Shown here: piece after piece, positions 15,409 to 22,739 of the stretch | Layout of the letters: each line of letters opens with the position of its first letter | Numbering within the stretch: the stretch's first letter is position 1 | Assembly: GCA_900766645.1 (NCBI GenBank) | Contig: CAAFWD010000064.1 | Coordinates: 1-28,932 of the forward strand | Direction of reading: 5' to 3' | Length of the DNA: 28,932 nucleotides | Source of the DNA: an uncultured Cetobacterium sp. | GTDB taxonomy: Bacteria; Fusobacteriota; Fusobacteriia; Fusobacteriales; Fusobacteriaceae | Notes under the pieces: generated by a model | The model's database searches: none | What the model saw: only the letters and a program-made list of their open reading frames with translations | What the model was told of the DNA's origin: nothing | Program-made: the position numbers and the translations under genes

Positions 15409-16998
15409 ATGAACAAAAACAGAGAGATCAAGGAACACGTTGAACTCTTGAGTAAGAATAACAGTGGTCTTTATGCCTTATGTATTCTTGTGGGAGTTAT
15501 TACTGGAATTACCGTATCCCTTTATAGATACGGATTATCTCTTGCTGGAAGTCTTCGGGAGCATTATATCAATCCTGAACTTTTAGCAAATCCGACTAAA
15601 CTTTTTTTAATTTGGGTTCTTTTTATTTCAATCGGTGCTGTAGTAGATTTTTTATATAAAAAATTTCCTATCACTGGAGGAAGTGGGATTCCACAAGTTA
15701 AAGCTCTTATTTTAAAAAAATTAGATTATGTATTTTGGTTAAAAGAATTTGGAGTTAAATTTTTTGGTGGACTTCTAGGTATTGGAGCCGGTCTGTCTTT
15801 AGGTAGAGAAGGTCCCTCTGTACAGTTAGGTTCTTACATTGGATACGGTACTTGTAAAATTTTCAATAGAAATTATACTGATAAAAAATATCTTGTAACT
15901 TGTGGTTCTAGTGCAGGTCTTGCAGGTGCATTTGGTGCTCCTCTTGCAGGTGTTATATTCAGTATGGAAGAATTACATAGATTTTTTTCTTCCAAATTAA
16001 TTATATGTACTTTCTTAGCCAGTGTTTTTTCAGATTTTATATCTAGAAGAATTTTTGGTATTAAACCTGCTTTTAATTTATTAGTTAAATACCCTGAAAA
16101 TGTAAATCCTTACTTACAATTTATTTTATTTATAATTTTTGGTATTGTTATCGCTATATTTGGTAAAATGTTTACTGTTTCTCTTATAAAATCACAAGAT
16201 ATTTTTAAAGATATAAAACTTCCTAGAATTATAAAAATTTCATTTGTAATGACTTTATCATTTATTTTATGTTTTATTATGCCTGATATGACTGGTGGTG
16301 GACACCATTTAGTTGAACACCTTCCATATGCAAATCAAACTATTATATTTTTAATTTTTATGTTCTTTATTAAATTATTTTTTACTACAATCTCTTATGC
16401 TACTGGATTCCAAGGAGGTATTTTCCTTCCTATGCTTGTTCTAGGAGCCATTGTTGGTAAAATATATGGACTTGTTCTTATTAATATATTTGGGTTTTCA
16501 TCTGAATTCATAGTTCACTATATGATATTAGGTATGGCTGGATACTTTGTTGCTGTAGTTAGAGCTCCTATTACAGGTGCTATTTTAATTCTTGAAATGA
16601 CTGGAAACTTTGATCATCTTCTTGCCATTGCTACAGTATCCATTGTTTCATATTATGTCACAGAGCTTTTAAAAATGGAACCTATCTATGAAATTCTATA
16701 TGATAGAATGCCTAAAGCTGTACTCGCAGATGATTTAGAAAATTCTAAACATGAACACGAAGAAAAAACTCTTATTTGTATTCCTGTAGCTGCTGAATCT
16801 GAATTTGATGACAAACTAATAAAAGAGGTCGAATGGCCAAAAGATGTGTTAGTTGTAGCTATTAGAAGAGCCGAGATAGAGTATATCCCAAAAGGAAGTT
16901 CTAGAATTTTAGCTGGTGATGTTCTTGTTATTTTACTGCCAGAAAAAAAAGCGCAAGAACTAAATGAGGCCCTTTTCAAAATGGGAACAGGACACTAA
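15409..16998 (+). CDS. ClC-family chloride channel/H+ antiporter with C-terminal RCK_C (TrkA-C) domain
   Basis: A 529-residue membrane protein. The ClC anion-selectivity motifs are GGSGIPQ (90-96), GREGP (132-136, with gating Glu134) and GFQGGIFLP. FSMEEL (184-189) places Glu188 at the position of the internal proton glutamate of E. coli ClC (Glu203), favouring a Cl-/H+ antiporter over a passive channel. Residues after about 450 form a TrkA-C/RCK_C domain (EYIPKGSSRILAGDVLVILL), a ligand-binding module common in bacterial ClCs. The start is ATG after AAGGAG. It is divergent from dapF; the 210-bp gap is A/T-rich, contains the 10-bp palindrome ATAGTACTAT (15344-15353), and shows only weak promoter matches. 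It may aid acid tolerance; that role is inferred. Confidence 0.92.
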   Translation: MNKNREIKEHVELLSKNNSGLYALCILVGVITGITVSLYRYGLSLAGSLREHYINPELLANPTKLFLIWVLFISIGAVVDFLYKKFPITGGSGIPQVKALILKKLDYVFWLKEFGVKFFGGLLGIGAGLSLGREGPSVQLGSYIGYGTCKIFNRNYTDKKYLVTCGSSAGLAGAFGAPLAGVIFSMEELHRFFSSKLIICTFLASVFSDFISRRIFGIKPAFNLLVKYPENVNPYLQFILFIIFGIVIAIFGKMFTVSLIKSQDIFKDIKLPRIIKISFVMTLSFILCFIMPDMTGGGHHLVEHLPYANQTIIFLIFMFFIKLFFTTISYATGFQGGIFLPMLVLGAIVGKIYGLVLINIFGFSSEFIVHYMILGMAGYFVAVVRAPITGAILILEMTGNFDHLLAIATVSIVSYYVTELLKMEPIYEILYDRMPKAVLADDLENSKHEHEEKTLICIPVAAESEFDDKLIKEVEWPKDVLVVAIRRAEIEYIPKGSSRILAGDVLVILLPEKKAQELNEALFKMGTGH

Positions 16999-17014
16999 GT
17001 TTTAAAAGAAAATA

Positions 17015-17043
17015 TTGACTTTTTTAAGAAATGATTATACTAT
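17015..17043 (+). promoter_or_regulatory. Promoter of the fabG-like gene
   Basis: TTGACT (17015-17020) with TACTAT (17038-17043) after 17 bp; TATACT at 17036 is an alternative -10 element. It lies 37 bp upstream of the ATG. Confidence 0.6.
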
Positions 17044-17079
17044 TAAATGACACTTGTAATTATTAGGAGGTTCAATATT

Positions 17080-17805
17080 ATGAATAGAATTGAAGGGAAA
17101 ATTGCACTAGTAACTGGTGGAGCTAGAGGAATAGGAAGAACTATTGTTGAGAAGCTTGCATCTGAAGGTGCTGAATTAGTTATCTCTTGTGATATGGGAG
17201 AAACTACTTTTGAACAAACAAATGTTAGACACGAAATTTTAAATGTAACTGATAGAGAAGCTATAAAAGAATTAGTAAAAAAAATTAAAGATGAATTTGG
17301 AAGAATTGATATTCTAGTTAACAATGCTGGAATCACAAAGGATGCTCCTTTCGTTAGAATGAGTGAGGATGCTTGGGATGCTGTTATCAACGTTAATTTA
17401 AAAGGTGTTTTCAATATGACTCAAGCTGTTGCACCTTTAATGACTAAAAATAAAAAAGGTTCTATTGTTACTATATCTTCTGTTGTTGGATTATATGGTA
17501 ATATTGGTCAAGCTAACTACTCGGCTACAAAAGGTGGAGTTATAGCTATGACAAAAACATGGTCAAAAGAATTAGCTAGAAAGGGAGCACAAGTTAGAGC
17601 TAACTGTGTTGCACCTGGATTTATTGCTACTCCTATGACTGATGTTCTTCCAGAAGATGTTATCAAAGGAATGCTTGATAGAACTTCACTTGGTAAATTA
17701 GGATTGCCTGAAGATATTGCCAACGCTGTTCTTTTCTTAGCTAGCGATGAGTCTTCATACATCACAGGACAAACTATCGAAGTTAGTGGTGGATTAGCAC
17801 TATAA
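17080..17805 (+). CDS. fabG: 3-oxoacyl-[acyl-carrier-protein] reductase (short-chain dehydrogenase)
   Basis: A 241-residue Rossmann-fold SDR that reduces 3-oxoacyl-ACP with NADPH in fatty acid elongation. TGGARGIG (12-19) binds the cofactor, and NNAGITKD (81-88) is the structural motif. The catalytic triad is Ser134-Tyr147-Lys151, within SSVVGLYGNIGQANYSATKGG. Asn106 completes the tetrad. The C-terminus ITGQTIEVSGG is typical of FabG. The start is ATG 17080 behind TAGGAGG; an ATG at 17047 would add 11 residues lying upstream of this ribosome-binding site. It has its own promoter and terminator and stands apart from any fatty-acid cluster, so another 3-oxo substrate is possible. Confidence 0.88.
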   Translation: MNRIEGKIALVTGGARGIGRTIVEKLASEGAELVISCDMGETTFEQTNVRHEILNVTDREAIKELVKKIKDEFGRIDILVNNAGITKDAPFVRMSEDAWDAVINVNLKGVFNMTQAVAPLMTKNKKGSIVTISSVVGLYGNIGQANYSATKGGVIAMTKTWSKELARKGAQVRANCVAPGFIATPMTDVLPEDVIKGMLDRTSLGKLGLPEDIANAVLFLASDESSYITGQTIEVSGGLAL

Positions 17806-17813
17806 CAAATTTT

Positions 17814-17845
17814 AGGCAAGAATCTTTTCTTGCCTTTATTTTTTT
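17814..17845 (+). terminator. Intrinsic terminator after fabG
   Basis: AGGCAAGAA (17814-17822) pairs with TTCTTGCCT (17827-17835) around TCTT, followed by a T-rich tract to 17845. The T-tract abuts the ribosome-binding site of the next gene. Confidence 0.8.
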
Positions 17846-17860
17846 AGGAGGATTTTAATT

Positions 17861-19141
17861 ATGAAAAAAACTGCAATCACTTTAACAACTATTATACTTA
17901 TAATTGTTGCTATTATTTTTGCTAAAGATATTTATTTTAAAAATATTGTACAAAAAGAACTTTCTAAATCTCTTGATCAAGAAGTTACACTCTCTTATGC
18001 TCATTTAGGACTTATTTCTCAAGATATTTCTTTAAGCGATATAAAACTAAAGAAAGATGGTATTAATATAAAGAATATAAATTTTGATATTTCTATAAAA
18101 GATTTATTAAATAACAAAAAAATATCTATAAAACATTTAAATATGGATGATATAACTTTTAGCAAAAAACAAACTGTAAGTAAAATAGAAAATAACAAAA
18201 AAAAATCAGATGTTAATACTAATGTAACAAAGGAATTTTTTAAAGAGCTTACAAATAATATTGCTGTTGAAAAAAACATTAGTAATATTTTTTCTGGTAG
18301 CTTTAATATAGATAAAATTTCTGGCAGTCTTTCTGATAATCTTGTAAACTTTTTAATAAACAATGCTGATTATATAGATATTATTTTAGAAAAAGAACTT
18401 AATCTTTCTTTAGAAAACAATTTAATAAAATTTAAAACTAATTTTTCTCAAACACTTTTAAAATTAGAAACATTAAAAGAAATTCCACAAGAATATTCTA
18501 TAAATATAAAAAATACAACTTTTAATGGTACATATCTAGATTTTAATTTTAATGGTGATATTAAAGATATAAATAATAATTTTAATTCAAATGCACCTAT
18601 AAATTTTGAGATTATTTTTACTCAAAAAGATTCTACTGGAACTATTGTCGGAAATGCTAATCTTAATACTCTAACTGCAAATCTAGCTATAAAAGCACCA
18701 AAAATATACCTGTCATCATTTACAAACTTAAAAAATTATATCAACAATGGCAATATGTCTCTTGATTATAATTTTAATATCAATAACTCAAATTTATTTG
18801 TGCAGGGGACTAGTTCTTTATTTAATATTGATCTAAATAAAGATAACATTATAAATTCTCTTAATACAACTAAACTAAATAAAAAAATTACTAAAGAGAT
18901 CCTCGTTTTAGGGGAAGAGAATATAAAAACTTTTAGTGCAACTACAAAGTATTCTACTGAGTACAATACAATCAAATTAAAAACATCTCTTCCTGAACAA
19001 CTTAGATCTACATTAATAAATAACAAAAATATTTTAAATAAAGAATTTACCAAAACTATTGAAGAACATTATGATAGTGTTATCGAGGAAAAGAAAAAAA
19101 ATATAACTAATATCTTTGAAAATTTTAAAAATATTTTCTAA
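17861..19141 (+). CDS. AsmA-like membrane-anchored envelope protein of unknown function
   Basis: A 426-residue protein with one N-terminal membrane helix (about residues 4-22, after MKKT) and no later hydrophobic helix. The rest is rich in Asn, Lys, Ile and Ser with alternating hydrophobic strands, as in long beta-sheet proteins. The early segment, where a transmembrane anchor is followed by LSYAHLGLISQDISLSDIK and IKDLLNNKKISIKHLNMDDI, resembles the start of AsmA/TamB-like repeat proteins thought to move or organise envelope lipids. The likeness is structural and weak; no catalytic motif is seen. The C-terminus is a charged helix (EEHYDSVIEEKKKNITN). The start is ATG after TAGGAGG. It lies between the fabG terminator and the SRP RNA promoter. 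Confidence 0.7.
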   Translation: MKKTAITLTTIILIIVAIIFAKDIYFKNIVQKELSKSLDQEVTLSYAHLGLISQDISLSDIKLKKDGINIKNINFDISIKDLLNNKKISIKHLNMDDITFSKKQTVSKIENNKKKSDVNTNVTKEFFKELTNNIAVEKNISNIFSGSFNIDKISGSLSDNLVNFLINNADYIDIILEKELNLSLENNLIKFKTNFSQTLLKLETLKEIPQEYSINIKNTTFNGTYLDFNFNGDIKDINNNFNSNAPINFEIIFTQKDSTGTIVGNANLNTLTANLAIKAPKIYLSSFTNLKNYINNGNMSLDYNFNINNSNLFVQGTSSLFNIDLNKDNIINSLNTTKLNKKITKEILVLGEENIKTFSATTKYSTEYNTIKLKTSLPEQLRSTLINNKNILNKEFTKTIEEHYDSVIEEKKKNITNIFENFKNIF

Positions 19142-19149
19142 GTTTTAAC

Positions 19150-19178
19150 TTGAAAAAAATTTTTTTAAATGGTATAAT
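19150..19178 (+). promoter_or_regulatory. Promoter of the SRP RNA gene
   Basis: TTGAAA (19150-19155), a 17-bp spacer and a perfect TATAAT (19173-19178), placing the transcript start near G19185. The -35 element lies just after the stop of the upstream gene. Confidence 0.75.
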
Positions 19179-19184
19179 AATTTT

Positions 19185-19310
19185 GGTCGTAGGTTATTTA
19201 GGAGCCTTATGGCGTATTAGTATCGAACCGTGTCAGATCTGGAAGGAAGCAGCACTAAGGTATTTAATACGGGTATAAGATAACTCTTGAGTGACTTGCG
19301 GCCATTTTTT
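19185..19310 (+). ncRNA. ffs: Signal recognition particle RNA, small bacterial (4.5S) type
   Basis: The conserved SRP domain is clear: ACCGTGTCAG, then TCTGGAAGGAAGCAGC and ACTAAGGT, i.e. the GGAA tetraloop with the Ffh-binding asymmetric and symmetric loops. The tetraloop-closing pair is U-G rather than the common C-G. The ends pair as a long helix: GGTCGTAGGTTA at the 5' end against the 3' TGACTTGCGGCC with G-U pairs. A T-run (19305-19312) follows as the terminator. At about 120 nt it lacks an Alu domain. The RNA pairs with Ffh and targets nascent membrane proteins to FtsY and SecYEG. Confidence 0.95.
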
Positions 19311-19315
19311 TTATA

Positions 19316-20131
19316 CTAAAATACAGCAATTGATGATCCTTTATAATATTCATCTATAATTTTTTTATTTTCAGATGTCTGATACACTTCTAATACTCTT
19401 TTTATTTCATTATTTTTTTTATTATCTTCTCTTGCAGCAATAATATTAAAATATGGTTTTAACCTTTTGTTTTTAAAATTTTCAATTACTATTGAATCAT
19501 CTAAAGGAGAATATCCTGCCTGCACTGCAACTCCATTATTTATAGCTGCTATATCTACATCTTCTATTGATCTAGGAATTTGAGTCGCTACTAACTCAAC
19601 TATTTCTAAATTTTTAGGGTTATCTATTATATCTTTAACTCTTGGAAAAGATCCCGAACTTTTATTTAATAAAATTAATCCAGCATCTTGTAATAACAAT
19701 AATGCTCTTCCTCCATTTGAACTATCATTTGGGATAGCTACTACTGCACCATTTTTTAGCTGGGATATCTCTTTTATTTTTTTAGAATAGATTCCCATAG
19801 GAGCAAGAACTGTATAACCTAAATTGACTATTGTTAATTTATGCTCCTTTTTAAAATTATCAAAATATATCTCAGTTTGAAAAGCATTTATATCTATCTC
19901 TTTCTCTTCTAAAGCTAAATTTGGCCTTATATAATCTGAAAAATTTACAAATTTTAGTTCTATATTCTCTTTTGCTAATTCATCTCTTACATTTTCCCAA
20001 ATTACATTTTCATCTCCGTTAATCCCTAGCTTTACTATTTTCTTATCATTCTTTTCTTCCGAAGAATTTCTACATCCTAATATTCCTATAGATAATAGTG
20101 TAATAATTAGTATATTTTTTAATTTTTTCAT
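19316..20131 (-). CDS. metQ: Methionine ABC transporter, substrate-binding lipoprotein
   Basis: A 271-residue NlpA/MetQ-family lipoprotein. A short basic N-terminus, hydrophobic stretch and lipobox ILGC (17-20) predict lipid attachment at Cys20. The mature part shows VKLGINGDENVIWENV, FVNFSDYIRPNLAL and EIDINAFQTEIYFDNF, the usual ligand-site blocks. It captures L-methionine (possibly D-methionine) for MetNI. The start is ATG 20131-20129 behind AAAGGGG; an upstream start would add 18 basic residues ahead of the signal peptide and overlap metI. It is last in metN-metI-metQ, 14 bp after metI. No terminator follows; the stop codon is only 5 bp from the convergent SRP RNA gene. Confidence 0.93.
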   Translation of the reverse strand: MKKLKNILIITLLSIGILGCRNSSEEKNDKKIVKLGINGDENVIWENVRDELAKENIELKFVNFSDYIRPNLALEEKEIDINAFQTEIYFDNFKKEHKLTIVNLGYTVLAPMGIYSKKIKEISQLKNGAVVAIPNDSSNGGRALLLLQDAGLILLNKSSGSFPRVKDIIDNPKNLEIVELVATQIPRSIEDVDIAAINNGVAVQAGYSPLDDSIVIENFKNKRLKPYFNIIAAREDNKKNNEIKRVLEVYQTSENKKIIDEYYKGSSIAVF

Positions 20132-20145
20132 AAACTCATCCCCTT

Positions 20146-20826
20146 TTAACGTTTTATTCTTTTTAATATTTTTTCTCCTGACCACTGTATAAATGTTATT
20201 AGTGTTATCAAAATAATAATTGTAACTATCATAATATCAGTTTTAAAATGTTGATAACCGTATCTTATAGCAAAATCTCCAAGTCCTCCTCCTCCAACTG
20301 TTCCTGCAACAGCTGAAAATCCGATTAAACTAACTGTTGTTATAATTAATGCATACACTATCTCTGGAAGAGCTTCTCTTAAAAGAACTCTATATATTAT
20401 TTCTAATGGTGTAGAGCCCATCGCATGTGCTGCCTCTATTACCCCTGAGTCTACACTTAAAAGAGCTGATTCTATTTGTCTCGCAACAAATGGAGCAGAT
20501 CCAAACACCAAAGGTACAATCGCTCCCTTTAACCCAATCGTAGTTCCCATAAAAAATCTTGTTACAGGAATAAGAGCTGCAAGTAAAATTACAAAAGGTA
20601 TCGACCTGAAAATATTTATAACTTTTCCTAAAATATTATTAATAAATATATTCTCTAAGATCCCCCCTTCTTTAGTCGTAGCCAAAATAATACCCATGAC
20701 AATTCCAATCAAAGTTGATATGCTCCCTGCAACAAATACCATTATAATTGTTTCTCCCATAGCCCGAATCATCTCATCTTGATATTTAATTACATTTTCA
20801 AAATAATTAAATAATTTTTCTTCCAT
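20146..20826 (-). CDS. metI: Methionine ABC transporter, permease
   Basis: A 226-residue inner-membrane permease with five or so helices. The EAA loop that contacts the ATPase is EAAHAMGSTPLEIIYRVLLR, and FRSIPFVILL and GAVVPLVFG-like segments match MetI. It forms the homodimeric channel of the MetNIQ importer. The start ATG (20826-20824) lies inside the end of metN (20-bp overlap), so translation is coupled. Confidence 0.95.
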   Translation of the reverse strand: MEEKLFNYFENVIKYQDEMIRAMGETIIMVFVAGSISTLIGIVMGIILATTKEGGILENIFINNILGKVINIFRSIPFVILLAALIPVTRFFMGTTIGLKGAIVPLVFGSAPFVARQIESALLSVDSGVIEAAHAMGSTPLEIIYRVLLREALPEIVYALIITTVSLIGFSAVAGTVGGGGLGDFAIRYGYQHFKTDIMIVTIIILITLITFIQWSGEKILKRIKR

Positions 20827-21841
20827 CTTTTAGAACCTCCGTATATATATTATTTTCATTTAAATATTTCATAGAATTTAAAATACTTTTATTATCTCCT
20901 TGAAATTTTACAACTAAATTTCCTATTGGTACTCCCTTTATAATCTCTATATTTCCAAATAATATACTTGCGTCTATACCATAATTTCTTGAAATTCTAG
21001 AAATATATGCTTCCTCTGTTTTCCCACCAACATAAGATAATTTTATTATTCTATCTTCATCTTTTAAAGATATACTATCTAAATATTCGTATATTTTATC
21101 ATCACTAAAAATAGTTGAAATAAATCTCTTAGTTATTGGTGCTATAGGTCTTGAAAATATATCTACTAAATCTCCTTCTTCTTTTATAATCCCCTCTTCC
21201 ATAACTATTACTCCATCACATATCTCTTTTATCACTTCCATTTGATGTGTAATTAAAACTATTGTAACTCCTAACTCTTTATTTATTTTTTTTAAAAGTT
21301 TTAATATTGAAACTGTTGTTTCTGGATCCAATGCTGAGGTCGCCTCATCACATAAAATAATATCTGGATTATTTGCTAAAGCTCTTGCTATTCCAACTCT
21401 TTGCTTTTGTCCACCACTTAATTGAGATGGATAACTATCTTTTTTATCACTTAATCCAACTAATTCTAAAAGTTCATTCACTCTTTCATCTACCTCTTTT
21501 TTTGGGAGTCCACTTCCCTTCAATGGATAAGCAATATTTTTAGCTACACTCCTACTTCTCATAAGATTAAAATGTTGAAATATCATACCTATTTTTTTCC
21601 TTTTTTCTCTGAGTTCCTTAGAGTTTAATTTATTTAAAGAAGTTCCATCAATTATTACCTCTCCGGCACTTGGAGTTTCTAAAAAATTTATACATCTTAA
21701 AAGAGTGCTCTTCCCTGCTCCAGAATAACCTATTATTCCCGTTATTTCTCCCTTTTTAAAATTAAAAGACATCTCTTTTAAAGCCTTTACACTTTTCCCT
21801 TTACTCTCATAAGTTTTCATAATATTTTTAAGTTGTATCAC
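20807..21841 (-). CDS. metN: Methionine ABC transporter, ATP-binding subunit
   Basis: A 344-residue ABC ATPase of the MetN type. Walker A is GYSGAGKST (38-46), the signature LSGGQKQ (141-147), Walker B IILCDEATSALD (161-172), and the H-loop ITHQM follows. Residues from about 265 form the C-terminal NIL domain, which binds methionine and mediates trans-inhibition in E. coli MetN. The start is ATG 21841-21839 after AGGAGGGG. It is first in metN-metI-metQ, driven from the promoter at 22074-22102 through the leader-peptide attenuator at 21867-22043. Confidence 0.95.
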   Translation of the reverse strand: MIQLKNIMKTYESKGKSVKALKEMSFNFKKGEITGIIGYSGAGKSTLLRCINFLETPSAGEVIIDGTSLNKLNSKELREKRKKIGMIFQHFNLMRSRSVAKNIAYPLKGSGLPKKEVDERVNELLELVGLSDKKDSYPSQLSGGQKQRVGIARALANNPDIILCDEATSALDPETTVSILKLLKKINKELGVTIVLITHQMEVIKEICDGVIVMEEGIIKEEGDLVDIFSRPIAPITKRFISTIFSDDKIYEYLDSISLKDEDRIIKLSYVGGKTEEAYISRISRNYGIDASILFGNIEIIKGVPIGNLVVKFQGDNKSILNSMKYLNENNIYTEVLKDGRKII

Positions 21842-21866
21842 GATATCCCCTCCTGTAAAATTTGTA

Positions 21867-21898
21867 TAAAAAAAAGCTTGAGATAAAATCCCAAGCTT
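21867..21898 (-). terminator. Attenuator terminator in the metN leader
   Basis: On the minus strand AAGCTTGGGAT pairs with ATCTCAAGCTT (21898-21888 with 21884-21874; 11 bp, one G-U), followed by a T-run (21875-21867). It lies 26 bp upstream of metN. Its 5' arm (CTTGGGA, 21895-21889) is perfectly complementary to TCCCAAG (21924-21918) upstream, so an antiterminator can replace it. Confidence 0.85.
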
Positions 21899-21917
21899 TA
21901 TACTAACAACTTTATTC

Positions 21918-21982
21918 CTTGGGAGCTTCTCATTTAGTAAAGCAAAAATGAGTTCGTCCCAAAATTAAAAATTAATTTTTGG
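21918..21982 (-). promoter_or_regulatory. Switching hairpins of the metN leader (protector and antiterminator segments)
   Basis: Four segments can be read on the minus strand. Segment 1, CCAAAAATTAA (21982-21972), is the end of the leader ORF. Segment 2, TTAATTTTGG, runs into GGGACGAACTCATTT (21968-21946). Segment 3 is AAATGAGAAGCTCCCAAG (21935-21918). Segment 4 is the terminator 5' arm. Pairing 2:3 joins GGGA/TCCC and CTCATTT/AAATGAG around a 4x4 internal loop and frees the terminator. Pairing 1:2 (10 bp, one bulge) releases segment 3 to pair with 4 and block the terminator. Confidence 0.65.
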
Positions 21983-22043
21983 TACCAACTCCCATAGGCA
22001 TCATATTCATCATTGTAGTTTTTGATATTAAATTATTTTTCAT
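21972..22043 (-). CDS. Methionine-rich leader peptide of the metNIQ operon
   Basis: A 23-codon ORF, ATG 22043 to TAA 21972, too short for usual gene calling. After the start Met it has methionine at codons 11, 12, 14, 15 and 17 (TTMMNMMPMG), five in seven residues. AGGAG lies about nine bases upstream of the ATG, and the promoter at 22074-22102 would start the transcript about 24 nt before it. The ORF ends inside segment 1 of the hairpin set and is followed by an intrinsic terminator before metN. Ribosomes stalled at the Met codons for lack of charged tRNA would leave segment 1 free to pair with 2, giving antitermination. Ribosomes reaching the stop would cover segment 1 and allow termination. 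The peptide itself probably has no other role. Confidence 0.75.
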   Translation of the reverse strand: MKNNLISKTTMMNMMPMGVGTKN

Positions 22044-22073
22044 CTAAACCACTCCTATAAAATATTTTCAAGT

Positions 22074-22102
22074 ATAGTAACACGCAAAAATTTTAAAGTC
22101 AA
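22074..22102 (-). promoter_or_regulatory. Promoter of the metN leader and metNIQ operon
   Basis: TTGACT (22102-22097), 17 bp, then TACTAT (22079-22074) on the minus strand. The start point near 22067 leaves no space for an aptamer before the leader ORF. Confidence 0.75.
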
Positions 22103-22130
22103 ATAAATTTTAAATTTATTTTTTAGCAAT

Positions 22131-22155
22131 AAAAAAGGTAGTCTAAAAGACTACC
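22131..22155 (-). terminator. Intrinsic terminator after efp
   Basis: GGTAGTCT pairs with AGACTACC (22137-22144 with 22148-22155), followed on the minus strand by a six-T run (22136-22131). It separates the efp operon from the metN promoter. Confidence 0.9.
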
Positions 22156-22164
22156 ATAATTTTA

Positions 22165-22728
22165 TTACTTTTTGATTCTCTCTACGTACTCGTTTGATCT
22201 TGTATCGATCTTGATCCACTCATCTTGCTCAACGAATAGAGGAACTTGAATTTCGAATCCAGTAACTAATTTAGCTGGCTTCATTACTTTTCCTGAAGTA
22301 TCTCCTCTTAATCCTGGCTCAGTGTAAACTACTTGTCTCTCTAAGAAAGTTGGTAACTCAACTGCAACTGGAGTTGACTCATAGTAAACTACCTCTAATT
22401 CCATTTCTTCTTCTAAGTAGTTTAAAGCGTCTCCTAAATCCTCTTCTTTTAATTCGATTTGATCCCAAGTCTCTGGGTTAGAGAATACATAGAAATCTCC
22501 ATCATTATATGAGTATACAGCCTTTACTTTATCAAGTCTGATATCATCCATTTTCTCGTCAGCTTTATAGATAGCGTCTGTTATATTTCCGTTTAATAAG
22601 TTTTTCATTTTGTACTTCATAACAGCAGCGTTTCTTCCTGATTTGTTATACTCTGCTTTTAAGATTACGAAAGGATCGTTTCCGATTCTTACTGTACTTC
22701 CTGCTCTTAACTCTTGAGCTGTTTTCAT
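22165..22728 (-). CDS. efp: Translation elongation factor P (Arg32 type)
   Basis: A 187-residue, three-domain EF-P that rescues ribosomes stalled at polyproline stretches. The tip loop of domain I reads YNKSGRNAAV with arginine at position 32, not lysine. Arg32 proteins are modified by rhamnosylation through EarP, encoded directly upstream. The C-terminal DEWIKIDTRSNEYVER block is typical of the family. The start is ATG after AGGAGG, 11 bp from the earP stop. Codon choice shows more C-ending codons than in neighbouring genes, as expected for a highly expressed protein. The terminator at 22131-22155 ends the operon. Confidence 0.97.
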   Translation of the reverse strand: MKTAQELRAGSTVRIGNDPFVILKAEYNKSGRNAAVMKYKMKNLLNGNITDAIYKADEKMDDIRLDKVKAVYSYNDGDFYVFSNPETWDQIELKEEDLGDALNYLEEEMELEVVYYESTPVAVELPTFLERQVVYTEPGLRGDTSGKVMKPAKLVTGFEIQVPLFVEQDEWIKIDTRSNEYVERIKK

Positions 22729-22739
22729 AGTTAAACCTC

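Noticed and set aside
17517..17819. Minus-strand frames inside fabG
   Set aside because: They overlap the SDR catalytic region on the other strand and show no start signal or recognisable domain.
21842..22070. SAM riboswitch or T-box upstream of metN
   Set aside because: No SAM-I core elements and no T-box AGGGTGGNACCGCG sequence are present. The promoter lies too close to the leader ORF for an aptamer before it. The Met-rich ORF and competing hairpins explain the region better.
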